A stretch of DNA of 64,000 nt. It comes from Odontesthes bonariensis. Its lineage: Eukaryota; Chordata; Actinopteri; Atheriniformes; Atherinopsidae. Below the pieces are notes generated by a model that was not told the origin of the DNA, ran no database searches, and saw only the letters and a program-made list of their open reading frames with translations. Positions 1 to 9,740 of this stretch are shown one piece after another; position 1 is the first letter of the stretch, and each line of letters begins with the position of its first letter. The position numbers and the translations under genes were made by a program. The stretch lies in the NCBI RefSeq assembly GCF_027942865.1, contig NC_134507.1, positions 33,338,447 through 33,402,446 of the forward strand, in the 5' to 3' direction.

Positions 1-500
1 GGCCGGACGGTGCAGCAAATTCAACTGTCTGCAGTGCCATGCCAGCAGCTAACCTGAATCTGAAAAGCTTGCAGATTAAAACAGTCCGGCTTTTCTTCAT
101 CTTTCTGATCAGTTCTTGTTTCAACAACCAAGGAACTTGGAGCACAAATTGATTTAGTTTTTCCACTCTCCCCATCTCTAGAGCCACACCCATCCACACT
201 GGAAAAATTCTTAGTTGAGGCAAACCCTCACGGCTTAATATCTCCAGTGCAGAAATGCTGCCGTATTCTCATCTCGTTGTTGCCATCACTAAGGCAACGC
301 CCACCTGCCTGGGGTGACTGCACTGTATGACCTCACCTGACAACTGCGCAGCTGCATATCAGCTGTGCAGACCTGCCGCAGCATTCAGCAAACCTTGCAA
401 AACATGGGTTTTAAAGATGGAAAGGTGTCCTTAAAGCAGCAACGCCAGGACAAAAACCAAGGTAGAATTGCCCAGGGATATTTACGTTATACAGTCAAAT

Positions 501-664
501 CAGGGGAGAGCGCGAACGCAGTCCCCCACTAACAGAAATTATGCAGTCGAGATTCCCACATTTGGGGAATTCGCAAGGGTCAGTACAGCCGGTGTGCAAT
601 GGCTGAGCCTCGTCCTGGGTGAACCACCTTCTTGATCATGGTATCTCCCCTGCCAGGTAAGTAT
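501..664 (-). ncRNA. RNU1: U1 spliceosomal snRNA, copy 1
   Basis: The minus strand reads as a full 164-nt U1 snRNA, the usual vertebrate length. It starts with ATACTTACCTGGCAGGGGAG, the segment that pairs with 5' splice sites. Loop I has GATCAAGAAG, which fits the U1-70K binding consensus GAUCANGAAG. Loop II has ATTGCAC, the U1A site. The Sm-site region is AATTTCTG and the 3' end is CTCTCCCCTG. This copy alone has T instead of G just after AATTTCTG (CTGTTAG against CTGGTAG in the other two), next to the Sm site, so it may be a variant or a decaying copy. I could not recognise the proximal sequence element or the 3' box with confidence. Confidence 0.93.
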
Positions 665-1212
665 GAGTTGGAACTGTCAGAGGCTGACACCTCTTTTCCA
701 GGTGCCTCACTCGGCCGGACGGTGCAGCAAATTCAACTGTCTGCAGTGCCATGCCAGCAGCTAACCTGAATCTGAAAAGCTTGCAGATTAAAACACTCCG
801 GCTTTTCTTCATCTTTCTGATCAGTTCTTGTTTCAACAACCAAGGAACTTGGAGCACAAATTGATTTAGTTTTTCCACTCTCCCCATCTCTAGAGCCACA
901 CCCATCCACACTGGGAAAATTCTTAGTTGAGGCAAACCCTCACGGCTTAATATCTCCAGTGAAGAAATGCTGCCGTATTCTCATCTCGTTGTTGCCATCA
1001 CTAAGGCAACGCCCACCTGCCTGGGGTGACTGCACTGTATGACCTCACCTGACAACTGCGCAGCTGCATATCAGCTGTGCAGACCTGCCGCAGCATTCAG
1101 CAAACCTTGCAAAACATGGGTTTTAAAGATGGAAAGGTGTCGTTAAAGCAGCAACGCCAGGACAAAAACCAAGGTAGAGTTGCCATGGGATATTTACGTT
1201 ATACAGTCAAAT

Positions 1213-1376
1213 CAGGGGAGAGCGCGAACGCAGTCCCCCACTACCAGAAATTATGCAGTCGAGATTCCCACATTTGGGGAATTCGCAAGGGTCAGCACAA
1301 CCGGTGTGCAATGGCTGAGCCTCGTCCTGGGTGAACCACCTTCTTGATCATGGTATCTCCCCTGCCAGGTAAGTAT
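1213..1376 (-). ncRNA. RNU1: U1 spliceosomal snRNA, copy 2
   Basis: Exactly 712 bp from copy 1 and again 164 nt. It begins ATACTTACCTGGCAGGGGAG on the minus strand and ends CTCTCCCCTG. Stem-loop I (GATCAAGAAG), the loop II U1A motif ATTGCAC and the Sm-site sequence AATTTCTGG are all present. This is the best candidate for a functional U1 gene in the window. The RNA would assemble with Sm proteins, U1-70K, U1A and U1C to recognise 5' splice sites. Expression cannot be judged from sequence. Confidence 0.95.
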
Positions 1377-1925
1377 GAGTTGGAACTGTCAGAGGCTGAC
1401 ACCTCTTTTCCAGGTGCCTCACTCGGCCGGACGGTGCAGCAAATTCAACTGTCTGCAGTGCCATGCCAGCAGCTAACCTGAATCTGAAAAGCTTGCAGAT
1501 TAAAACAGTCCGGCTTTTCTTCATCTTTCTGATCAGTTCTTGTTTCAACAACCAAGGAACTTGGAGCACAAATTGATTTAGTTTTTCCACTCTCCCCATC
1601 TCTAGAGCCACACCCAACGAACACTGGGAAAATTCTTAGTTGAGGCAAACCCTCACGGCTTAATATCTCCAGTGCAGAAATGCTGCCGTATTCTCATCTC
1701 GTTGTTGCCATCACTAAGGCAACGCCCACCTGCCTGTTGTGACTGCACTGTATGACCTCACCTGACAACTGCGCAGCTGCATATCAGCTGTGCAGACCTG
1801 CCGCAGCATTCAGCAAACCTTGCAAAACATGGGTTTTAAAGATGGAAAGGTGTCGTTAAAGCAGCAACACCAGGACAAAAACCAAGGTTGAGTTGCCCAG
1901 GGATATTCACGTTATACAGTCAAAT

Positions 1926-2046
1926 CAGGGGAGAGCGGGAACGCAGTCCCCCACTACCAGAAATTATGCAGTCGAGATTCCCACATTTGGGGAATTCGCA
2001 AGGGTCAGTACAGCCGGTGTGCAATGGCTGAGCTTCGTCCTGGGTG
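1926..2046 (-). pseudogene. 5'-truncated U1 snRNA copy 3
   Basis: The 3' three quarters of U1 is present (Sm-site region, stem-loops II-IV). Homology ends at about 2046, so the first 43 nt or so are missing, including the 5' splice-site pairing segment and stem-loop I. It would not make a working U1. The break falls exactly where sequence resembling a hAT terminus (TAGTGATG) begins. Confidence 0.88.
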
Positions 2047-2224
2047 TAGTGATGTTACCTCCAACCAGAGCCAGATTAACACTCTCTGAGGCCCGGGGCT
2101 AATTACCAGGATGAGGCCCTTCATATCATGTTCTGACGCATGACCTCACACAAGCCCACTGACACATCAGCGTACACAGTACCAATCTATGGCAGACTAC
2201 CGTTTAAAGTGAACTGGTAATATG

Positions 2225-2271
2225 ATTTCAATTCAATTCAATTCACTTCAATTCAATTAATTTCAATTCAA
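2225..2271. repeat. (ATTCA)n-like simple repeat
   Basis: Repeated attca pentamers with a few changes, inside the 3' non-coding part of the hAT element. Confidence 0.9.
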
Positions 2272-2824
2272 GGGTAGCTTTATTATCATTGCAGTAGTGT
2301 TGACAAAGCTGACAGAATGAGGACGGGAAAACAAAATGTATCTGAATAAACCTATTGGTCTATTTGAAAATGTAGGGAAAAGGAAAGTATGAAATTGGTG
2401 ATTTGGTGACTTTGGCAAATCATTACAGAAAATGTAATAAAATGCATTTGCTATCAAGTACAGCAAGTTAGGCCCAAACAACATTAAATTAACTGTTTTT
2501 TGAAAGTTACTTAATTTATAGAAATGCATCCTATTTTTGTAAACTCATCAAACACTATAAAACAATGTAGGGCCTATTGTATTAAACAAAGCTCAATGAA
2601 TGGCTCAAACGGTTTGGGCATTGAATGGTTAAATTACTCCGGGAGTAAGGCCCTGGTACATACAAACCCCAAGCAAGAAGACAGGCAGGAATGTATGACA
2701 TATTTGGGGTAAACTGTTTGAAATGTGCACACAAACACGCTAAAACTATTTTACACATTAATGGGGCATATTGAGGAGGCAGCCGCGGCCCGTCAGAGAA
2801 AAAAACACGACTCATCAAGTGACT

Positions 2825-5283
2825 TCAAAGGGCCCGTTTTCTGCTCTTCTTCCGTGCAAAATCATTAATGAGCTCCTCAAAGTCCATTTGGGCCAGCATG
2901 TCGTGCTCAATTGACATTAAAGTCGGATTGTTAAGTCTCTCCTCCAACATTGTCGTTCTCAGCTTGTGCTTGATAATGCCAAGTTTGGAAAATGACCTCT
3001 CCCCGCTGGCATTGCTGACAGGCAATGTAAGGTAAATCCGCAGTGCGATGTCGACATTTGGAAAAACATGTTGTAGATTCCTTTCTCGAATGAATGACAG
3101 TAAGTTCATCGGCTGCCTGTTTTCAGTGGAAACTTTTGCGAAATGCACAAACTGCCCTAGTTCATCAGGGAAATCATCAGCCAGGTCTTCGTGGTATTTC
3201 ACCTGCAGGTTGACGCTTTTCTCGCGTATTTCACTGAGGGACAATTTGTCCAGTTGCGTTAGAAATCCGAAGTATGTGCACGTTTCTTTGTACACTGCGT
3301 GTCTCTGGTGTAATGCACTGATCAGTTTGTCTATTATGACAAAGAATGTCTCCCGAAAGCGGTCTTCTCCCGCATTGGGCACAAGAGTAGGTTCGTCGGT
3401 GTCATCGGGCGGGGAGGTGCGCTTCACCTGTCGAGTCACAGTGTACTGCTGTGACAGTGATAGCGATTTGGCCTGGGATTCCAAGTGTGTGAACTGGGAG
3501 CGTAAATTGGACACAAAGTCTATGAGGGACTGGAGTAATTCCACAGCAGTAACTAAGTCCAAATCCACTGTCTGCAGGGCCCTGCTTGTGATTTCAAATC
3601 TTTGCAGCACGGTATCCCATATGATGGCGAGGAATGCTGTCTCAAATCTATTCATTTTTTTTGCCAGAGACATCGCCTCCTCTCGTACGGCTGATTTCTG
3701 ATGGTCATCTTCTGCGATCTCATTTAAAGTGTCGTGGACATTTCTGAAATTTAAACGGAGAGCTTTTGTAGCCCGTGCGTGTGCCGCCCATCGCGTCGAT
3801 GAAAGTCCCTTCACCATCTCCATGCGCTTGTTCTCGTTAGACTCCAGTCCATCCATTAATATTTTCCAGCGGCTAGGCGAAGCTGAGAAAAAAGTGAAGA
3901 TGGATTGAACTAGCCTAAAAAAAGAGCTGGCGTCACGGCAACAATCCACACTACAGACCCCAACAAGGTTCAGGGAGTGGGCATCCAATCAGCAAGGGGG
4001 TTTATTTTCTGAATTCGGGCACGCAATCCCTTGTACACACCTGCCATGTTAGACGCATTGTCAAAGCACTGTCCCCTGCAATTTTTAATGTCTATGTGCA
4101 TGTCCTGCAGCACACCTGTGACGGAGTCAAAAAGGGACTCGCCTGTATGGCTAAAAATGGGCAGAAATTTCAAAAATCTCTCAAAGATCTTGCCCTCCTG
4201 AGACACATAACGCACCACAAATGTTAGTTGGTCAATGTGACTCAAATCCGGTGTCGAATCCACAATAAGTGAAAAATACTTTGCGTGTTGTAGGTGCATT
4301 ATTATCTCTGATTGAACTCGCTGGCCCATGAGTGCAATAAACTCCTCGCATATAGTCGATGACAAATAGGAGGGTGTCCCCCGCCCCTTATTTCCAAAAC
4401 GTTTCAAGTGTTCATCCAAAAAAGGGTCAAACTTGGCCAGCAACTCTAAGATGCCCAAATAATTCCCGTTGTGCACTGAGCCCAGTGTTTCATTTTCTCC
4501 CCGGAATGCGAGCCCACGCTCTGACAGAAACTTTATTACGGCCACAACTCTCCTCAATACCTCTTTCCAGTAATTTGCCTCATCTTTCAGTTGATCCTGC
4601 AGCCCCGCGTCGATCCCACGCACCTGCGTGCGCGCAAGCCAAGTAAGCACAGCCTTTCTATGGGGCTGGCCCGCTTCGTGCATCTCAACTCGGTCAACTG
4701 AATGTTTCCAATCAGAGAATCCGTGCGTGAAAGCGGACGAATCGTCACTGAATAGTTTGCAAAAAAAACAAAACACATTTCCAGTAGATGGGGAGTAAGA
4801 CAACCATTCTCTTGCCACCTTCTCTCCATTTCTGAGCGAGCGACTGAACAATGTTTTGCTCAGACATCGCTTCTGATTTTTATAGCTCCTTTCAGAAGCC
4901 GAAAAATCGGCATCTTTATGTTGACATTGTGTGGGTGCTTCAATTCCCTTTCCGACCCAATAGCTTCGCATCTCCTCATTAACTTCCCCCCAGCATGCAA
5001 TATCTGTTGATATATCTATTTTCACCCCTGCCTCAGAATCAACGGGCTCATCTGCTACTGGTTCTTCTCCATCACTTGTTTCCTCAGAGATTGTAGCACT
5101 ATTGCTAGCAGACTGGCTAGATGGGCTGGTTAGTTGGCTGGCGGTGGTAGCTACAGCAGGCTGACTACTCCACATCTTGGTTAATTTGGGTGTTTTCTGT
5201 AATAATTCTGTCGCTCTTTCCTTTTTGATTGTTTGTAATTTTCGTTTTTTTGCTCCGCTCTCGTGTTTCCTTTGGCCCGACAT
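2825..5283 (-). pseudogene. hAT transposase, ZMYM1-like, broken by one frameshift
   Basis: Two overlapping frames together cover one transposase: 5283 down to 3970 (437 codons) and 3988 down to 2825 (387 codons). The N-terminal frame has a basic start, an acidic serine-rich stretch, a TTF-type zinc finger region (YSPSTGNVFCFFCKLF ... HRKAV) and the DUF4371-like RNase H segment with DSTPDLSH and FDNASNM. The C-terminal frame has the hAT dimerisation motif LPVSNASGERSFSKLGIIK. Around 3985 the reading passes from NPLADWMP to AHSLNLVGV in another frame, consistent with a small deletion. Otherwise the coding sequence is well preserved, suggesting a fairly recent insertion. A 217-codon plus-strand frame at 3048-3701 is only the antisense of this gene. 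Confidence 0.9.
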
Positions 5284-5712
5284 TTTCGCTCGTTTTCGTT
5301 TTATTTATTTTTTCTTCTATTATTTTTTGTCATTTCACATTCAGCGCCCGGAGGACCCCCCCCTAGTGGCGAGGCCCGGGACTGCAGCCCTTTCAGCCCA
5401 TTCTTTTAATCCGGCCCTGCCTCCAACACCGAAGCTCCGAAGCACGCTTCAAACTCGACAGGGTAGTTCTAGTGAAGCAGTGGGCCGGAGCTTGCTTCAT
5501 GTGACGTCACTGATGACGTTTGAACCACTTCACTGCTTCATTCAAACCGAGTCAGCTGACTGCTTCGAGTTGATGTGCGGAGCTTTGAACATTTGCCGCG
5601 ATTCAGTGTATTCAAGATGGCTGAAGCCCCGGTTCATGTCCCCGTTCTACACGTATTATACGTTACGAACAGCTCTCGTTTTTTGATATTCGGAGTTCTG
5701 GATTATTCTCTC

Positions 5713-5907
5713 ATGGAGCAACCATCGAGGAAGCGTTCTAAAGTGTGGGAATATTTCGACCCAAACAGTTCCTTCAGCACACCAGCCTCCTCTGTTCCCT
5801 GTGACAGAGTATTTTCCAAAGCTGGAGAAATTGACTAAAAAAGAAAAAGAAACCGTTTGAGCCCTTCTACTGTGCAAAAACTTGTTTTCTTGAATAAAAA
5901 CACCTGA
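5713..5907 (+). pseudogene. Relic ORF joining both ends of a ZBED-type hAT transposase
   Basis: The frame starts MEQPSRKRSKVWEYFD, like the beginning of a BED-finger hAT protein. It passes directly to TPASSVPCDRVFSKAGEI, the C-terminal dimerisation motif. After an in-frame TAA at 5836 it continues NRLSPSTVQKLVFLNKN, the usual end of such proteins. The whole catalytic core is missing, so this is an internal-deletion derivative and cannot encode a transposase. Confidence 0.75.
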
Positions 5908-5984
5908 AGTAACACAAGCACCCTCTTTATTACACCAAGCACACTCCCAAAGAAAATATGAATGACAAACCAAAGATTTTCACA

Positions 5985-6730
5985 TTGTTTTTAAATTATT
6001 ATTCCATCCATCTCTTCTCCGGGGGTCGGGTCGCGGGGGCAGCAGCTTAGACAGAGAAACCCAGACGTCCCTGTCCCCGGCCACTTCCTCCAGCTCTTCT
6101 GGGGGGACCCCGAGGCGTTCCCCTGCCAGAGATCCAACGTGTCCGGGGTCTTCCCCGGGGTCTCCTCCCAGTGGGACGTGTCTCACCAGGCGTCCAGGAG
6201 GCATCCTAACCAGATGCCCGAGCCACCTCATCTGACTCCTCTGGATGCAGAGGAGCAGCGGTTCTACTCCGAGCCCCTCCCGGATGACCGAGCTTCTCAC
6301 CACCCTATCCACCTACTGTCCTGGCGGTGAATCGCCACGCAGCACACGCAACCGCCGGCAAATCAAAATGAAGCATAAACGTCTCGAGCCATTAACACAA
6401 GCGCAAGACGCAAGCGCAAGGGCAGTTAAAAGAGGTATAACTCAGCCTTAAGGGAGAGCCAGACACCCTGCGGAGGAAATTAATTTCGGCCGCTTGTATT
6501 GGCGATCTCGTTCTTTCGGTCTCTACCCACAGCTCGTGACCATAGGTGAGGGTAGGAACCTAGATTGACCGGTAAATCGAGAGCTTTTCCTTGTGGCTCA
6601 GCTGATGGCACACCGATCCGCCTGTCAACCTCCCGCTGCATTCGCCCCTCACTCGTGAACAAGACCCCGAGATACTTGAACTCCTCCACTTGGGGAAGGA
6701 TCTCATTCCTGACCCGGAGAGGGCAAATTA
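5985..6730 (-). mobile_element. Non-LTR retrotransposon, 3' end of ORF2 (degenerate)
   Basis: Minus-strand frames give VEEFKYLGVLFTSEGRM-type text (6689-6480). After an interruption come RSSVIREGLGVEPLL, MRWLGHLVRMPPGRL and GVPPEELEEVAGDRDVW ending LPPRPDPRR (6312-5980). This is the C-terminal end of a LINE ORF2 common in fish genomes; I do not assign the clade. About 130 bp of unrelated sequence (about 6313-6445) interrupts it. The 3' tail is ccatccat-like at 6003. A shorter copy of the same 3' end lies at 14488-14590 on the other strand. Confidence 0.8.
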
Positions 6731-6983
6731 TTATTTCATGGGTAAATTAATCAATCTTTAATGAGGTACTACAAACCCATATGTACAACACACATACATA
6801 CGTGTTATTATCGTGTTATTATATGCATCACATTCGCAGGGCTTCATAAGGTGCAACAATCGCTACGCCAGTAGATGTCACCCAAGGGGATTGAATGAAG
6901 CTTCGAGTAGTGAACCACTTTATGACACAATGATTAAAAAAGATTCAATGCTTCAAAAAGCCTCGTTTTGCCATCACTAAGAA

Positions 6984-7990
6984 ACGTGGAAGTCAGTTGT
7001 CAGTTGTGTATGCATGCCTGAGTGTGTGAATGTGTAAGCGATCACAAAGCAACAAAAATAGCCGCCGCCCTGCAAGTCAAAGGCAAGTCAGGAGGGATCG
7101 AAACTGGCAAGACAGGAGCTTTTGAAGCACAAGCCCCAGGTGTGCTCAATCAGTCTGACGAGCACTCCTTACTCTCTGCAGAAGGGAAGAAGCACTAAAG
7201 AGAACCGGGACATCTAGTGGAGCGGAGGGGTCGTCACAATATACATACATATTTAAATTATATTAAATTATTATATTATATTTTATATTACTATATGTGT
7301 ATTAGAATTAAACTATTGAAATATTATGGTATTTGTAATAGCAGCAGGTGTTTGGATGTTTGTTTACATTTGTCTTCTGTATCAGAAGTTTTTGTTTGTG
7401 AAATGACTTTTTATTGTCAATTGCACTGTTGCTTGGATGTGAAAATCTTATGAGCATGATTGTGTGTATATATATATATATATATATACCTATATTTAAA
7501 TTATATTATATTGTATGTATATGTATATCATATGTTATTCCATCACACATAATACTGAGTCATTATATTATGGTATTTATATTAGACTATTTAAATATTT
7601 TGAGATATGTATACTTTACTGCTATAGAAATATAGAACGCTGCAGCTGTTTTGATGTTTGTTCACCATTGTCTTTTTTGTAATGTTGTTTCTTGTCAATT
7701 GCACTGTTCAAGGTGGTTTCTCAATGCACATATTTGAAACGCAACTATAAAAAACAGACCGACTGCAAGTGTCTCACTATTTGATTTGTAAGCTATTTCT
7801 CTTAATGATGGTCAGTAGTAGCTAAACAAGCACCATTTCGATAGTTTAGATTTGTGCACGAGCTGTGGGAGTACAAGAAAAGTGAGCGTCTATCAGCGAT
7901 TATCATAGACATGCACATGTGTCTACTAAGGAGGTTAGAGCCTAATTAGACAAAGATTCAAACATTGAGACAAATCTTTTGGGGGGTACT
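6984..7990. other. Non-coding stretch, AT-rich
   Basis: No supported gene. 7217-7640 is strongly AT-rich with a (TA)n run at 7466-7489. Short open frames here have low-complexity composition and no recognisable domain. Confidence 0.6.
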
Positions 7991-7996
7991 CCACGT

Positions 7997-8262
7997 GGAA
8001 AATATCCAGTGAAAATGCCTTGTTGATGTGAGAAGTCGGAGGAGAATGGGCAGACTGGTTCCAGGTGACAGGAAGGCAACAGGAACTCCAATAAGCGCTC
8101 GTTCCAACCAAGGAAGGCAGAAGAAGCTGCGCTGCTGCAGCAGGAGACCACACCGGGTGCTGCTCCTGTCAGCTGACAGCAGGACACTGAGGCTCACTGG
8201 AACCGGGCAGTAGAAGATTGGAAAAACGCTGCCTGGCCTGACGAGTCTCCATTTCAGTCGCA
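7997..8262 (+). mobile_element. Tc1-like transposon fragment 1
   Basis: The DNA follows a familiar vertebrate Tc1-like transposase sequence: aatatccagtgaaaatgcct, then a segment ending ccacaccgggtgctgctcct, then gaagattggaaaaacgctgc and ctgacgagtctccatttc. There are frame-breaking changes and no intact reading frame. It shares its first 100 bp or so with the fragment at 8895-8994. Confidence 0.75.
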
Positions 8263-8833
8263 GTCGATTTAGTGGCGGAACGGAAAAATGACATTTCCGC
8301 TATAGTTCCGCTGACGGATTAAATTAATTTTTGGGTCGATGCAGCTACCGGGTTAGTTTGTTCCATTGTGAGACCCCTGTGGAGGCTCTCAATGAAACAA
8401 AATAACTGAAATTGAAACCCTTTTTTTTACCCTTTTTACATAAAAATGAGCGTAAGCGCGTAGCGCTAATTGTTGAGGATGTGCGCAAGGGATGCTGCAA
8501 ACAAAAAGGCAGCCAGGATAAACACGTGTATCCATGATCAAAAGCAGGTATATTTCTGGCCTAAGAATGAAATAATAGAATCCTTGGACAACAAGCAACA
8601 CTTTGCAGCCCTTTTTCTAGGTTTACATGAAGCTTGTGACACAGTGAATGTTAAAAGTTAATTAGACCTATTAGTGGAGGACTGTCTGAGGGCTCAATGC
8701 TGGGACCACTGGGGGGTCTCAAACTCAAAACAAATGAACTGAAATTTACCATTTTTACGAAAAATGAGCTTTTCACACATGATTAACGTGCGCACGTTCT
8801 ATAAATATGTCAAATTGAACGTGTTCATTTCTG

Positions 8834-8994
8834 ATCTGTTGGGATTTTCACCCACAGCCATCTCTGGAGTTGACAGAGAATGGTCCTAAAAAGAGAAAAT
8901 ATCCAGTGAAAATGCCTTGTTGATGTGAGAGGTCAGAGGAGAATGGGCAGACTGGTTCCAGGTGACAGGAAGGCAACAGGAACTCCAATAAGCA
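8834..8994 (+). mobile_element. Tc1-like transposon fragment 2
   Basis: It begins tctgttgggattttcaccca and continues through a segment ending gagaatggtcctaaaaagag, then the same aatatccagtgaaaatgcct ... aactccaataagc segment found at 8000-8098. It is from the same family as fragments 1 and 3. Flanking sequence also repeats: a segment near 8388-8450 resembles one near 8720-8770, so local duplication is likely. Confidence 0.75.
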
Positions 8995-9360
8995 CCTACA
9001 TTCACAGCTGCTTTCCTCTCCCAACATCCAGGCTCTCGTGCCCTGTGCGCACACACATCCAGCCCGAGAGGCTCCAGGCCCTCCAGCCGGCCCTGTGTAC
9101 CCACACTTAAGCACCCCTCCCCGGCCATACACTCCAGTCCGCACCCGCTGGAGCTCCGCGACCCTGGTACTATGAAACACTTTGAAAATGTTTAAAGTCA
9201 CCAGGCTGCCTGGTCCAGGCACACTCACCCCAACTCAAGCACCAGGGATGCTCAGGGTTTCCTGAACATAACACTGAGTTCTCTGTACTCCAATGGCCTC
9301 AACAGTCGCAACTCAGTGCATTTAGGCATGTAGAGGTGACAAGACAACCTGCTGAAGTTC

Positions 9361-9447
9361 AACCCGAGCATCAGAATGGAGAAGAACGGGGATTAAAGGG
9401 ACTTTGAACGTGGCATGGCATTGTTGGTGCCAGACGGGCTGGTCTGC
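9361..9447 (+). mobile_element. Tc1-like transposon fragment 3, out of order
   Basis: It contains gactttgaacgtggcatggc and ggtgccagacgggctggtct, which belong upstream of the fragment at 8834 in an intact element. Here it lies downstream on the same strand, so the pieces have been shuffled. Confidence 0.65.
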
Positions 9448-9695
9448 CGGTGCACAGTGCAAGTGTGTGGTGGATATGTCTACCTGCCACAGTGCCACAG
9501 GATGGAAGAGTGTGCTAATGTGTGCCCCCCATTATGGGTCAGACTGGTGTGTTTCTCCAGATATCCTTTGAGGTGATATTTCAGTGTGATACCAAGGACT
9601 GAAATTAGTGACTCAGTAAATCAGTCATTCTGATAGATTTTAACAATATGTGGTATTCATTTAAGGTTTTGCTGATGATACAAAGTCTAAAAATA

Positions 9696-9696
<1 letters not shown>

Positions 9697-9738
<42 letters not shown>
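9697..9738. repeat. (CA)n microsatellite
   Basis: 21 uninterrupted CA dinucleotides. Confidence 0.97.

Positions 9739-9740
<2 letters not shown>

Larger units (their letters stand above)
1..2046. repeat. 712-bp tandem repeat array carrying U1 snRNA genes (2.9 units)
   Basis: Three units start at 1, 713 and 1425, each with the same opening ggccggacggtgcagcaaat, so the period is 712 bp. The third unit stops matching at about 2046. Units are nearly identical by eye, with scattered substitutions and a 1-bp length change in unit 3. Each unit holds one U1 snRNA gene on the minus strand plus roughly 550 bp of spacer. The array probably continues to the left of the window. Short open frames across it are incidental. 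Confidence 0.95.
2066..5419 (-). mobile_element. Complete hAT transposon (ZMYM1-like transposase), 3354 bp
   Basis: The left terminus is CAGAGCCAGATTAA and the right terminus reverse-complements to CAGGGCCGGATTAA, matching at 12 of 14 bases. Both sides are flanked by the same 8-bp direct duplication CCTCCAAC (2058-2065 and 5420-5427), as expected for hAT insertion. The transposase reads on the minus strand and starts about 135 bp from the right terminus. The element sits 19 bp inside the left end of the older hAT at 2047-6983. The 2066-2824 segment is non-coding 3' sequence with an AATTC-rich simple repeat. Confidence 0.9.
2047..6983. mobile_element. Internally deleted ZBED-type hAT transposon, disrupted by later insertions
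   Basis: If the younger hAT at 2066-5419 is removed, the left end reads TAGTGATG followed by ccgaagctccgaagc. The right end (6940-6983), reverse-complemented, reads TAGTGATGGCAAAACGAGGC. These are similar, diverged terminal inverted repeats. Between them lies a short coding relic that joins the start of a BED-finger hAT transposase to its C-terminal dimerisation end (5713-5907), plus a LINE fragment at about 5985-6730. No matching 8-bp target duplication flanks the two ends, so one end has probably been rearranged. Confidence 0.6.

Noticed and set aside
655-705. GTAAGTAT ... TTTTCCAG looking like a tiny intron on the plus strand
   Set aside because: GTAAGTAT here is the complement of the U1 5' end, which naturally matches the splice-donor consensus; the intron would be under 50 nt and no coding exons flank it.
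636-1648. Several repeated open frames on both strands over the first 2 kb
   Set aside because: They recur only because the DNA is a tandem repeat; the region is U1 snRNA plus spacer and the frames cross the RNA gene.
3048-3701. 217-codon plus-strand frame
   Set aside because: Antisense of the well-supported hAT transposase; no domain of its own.
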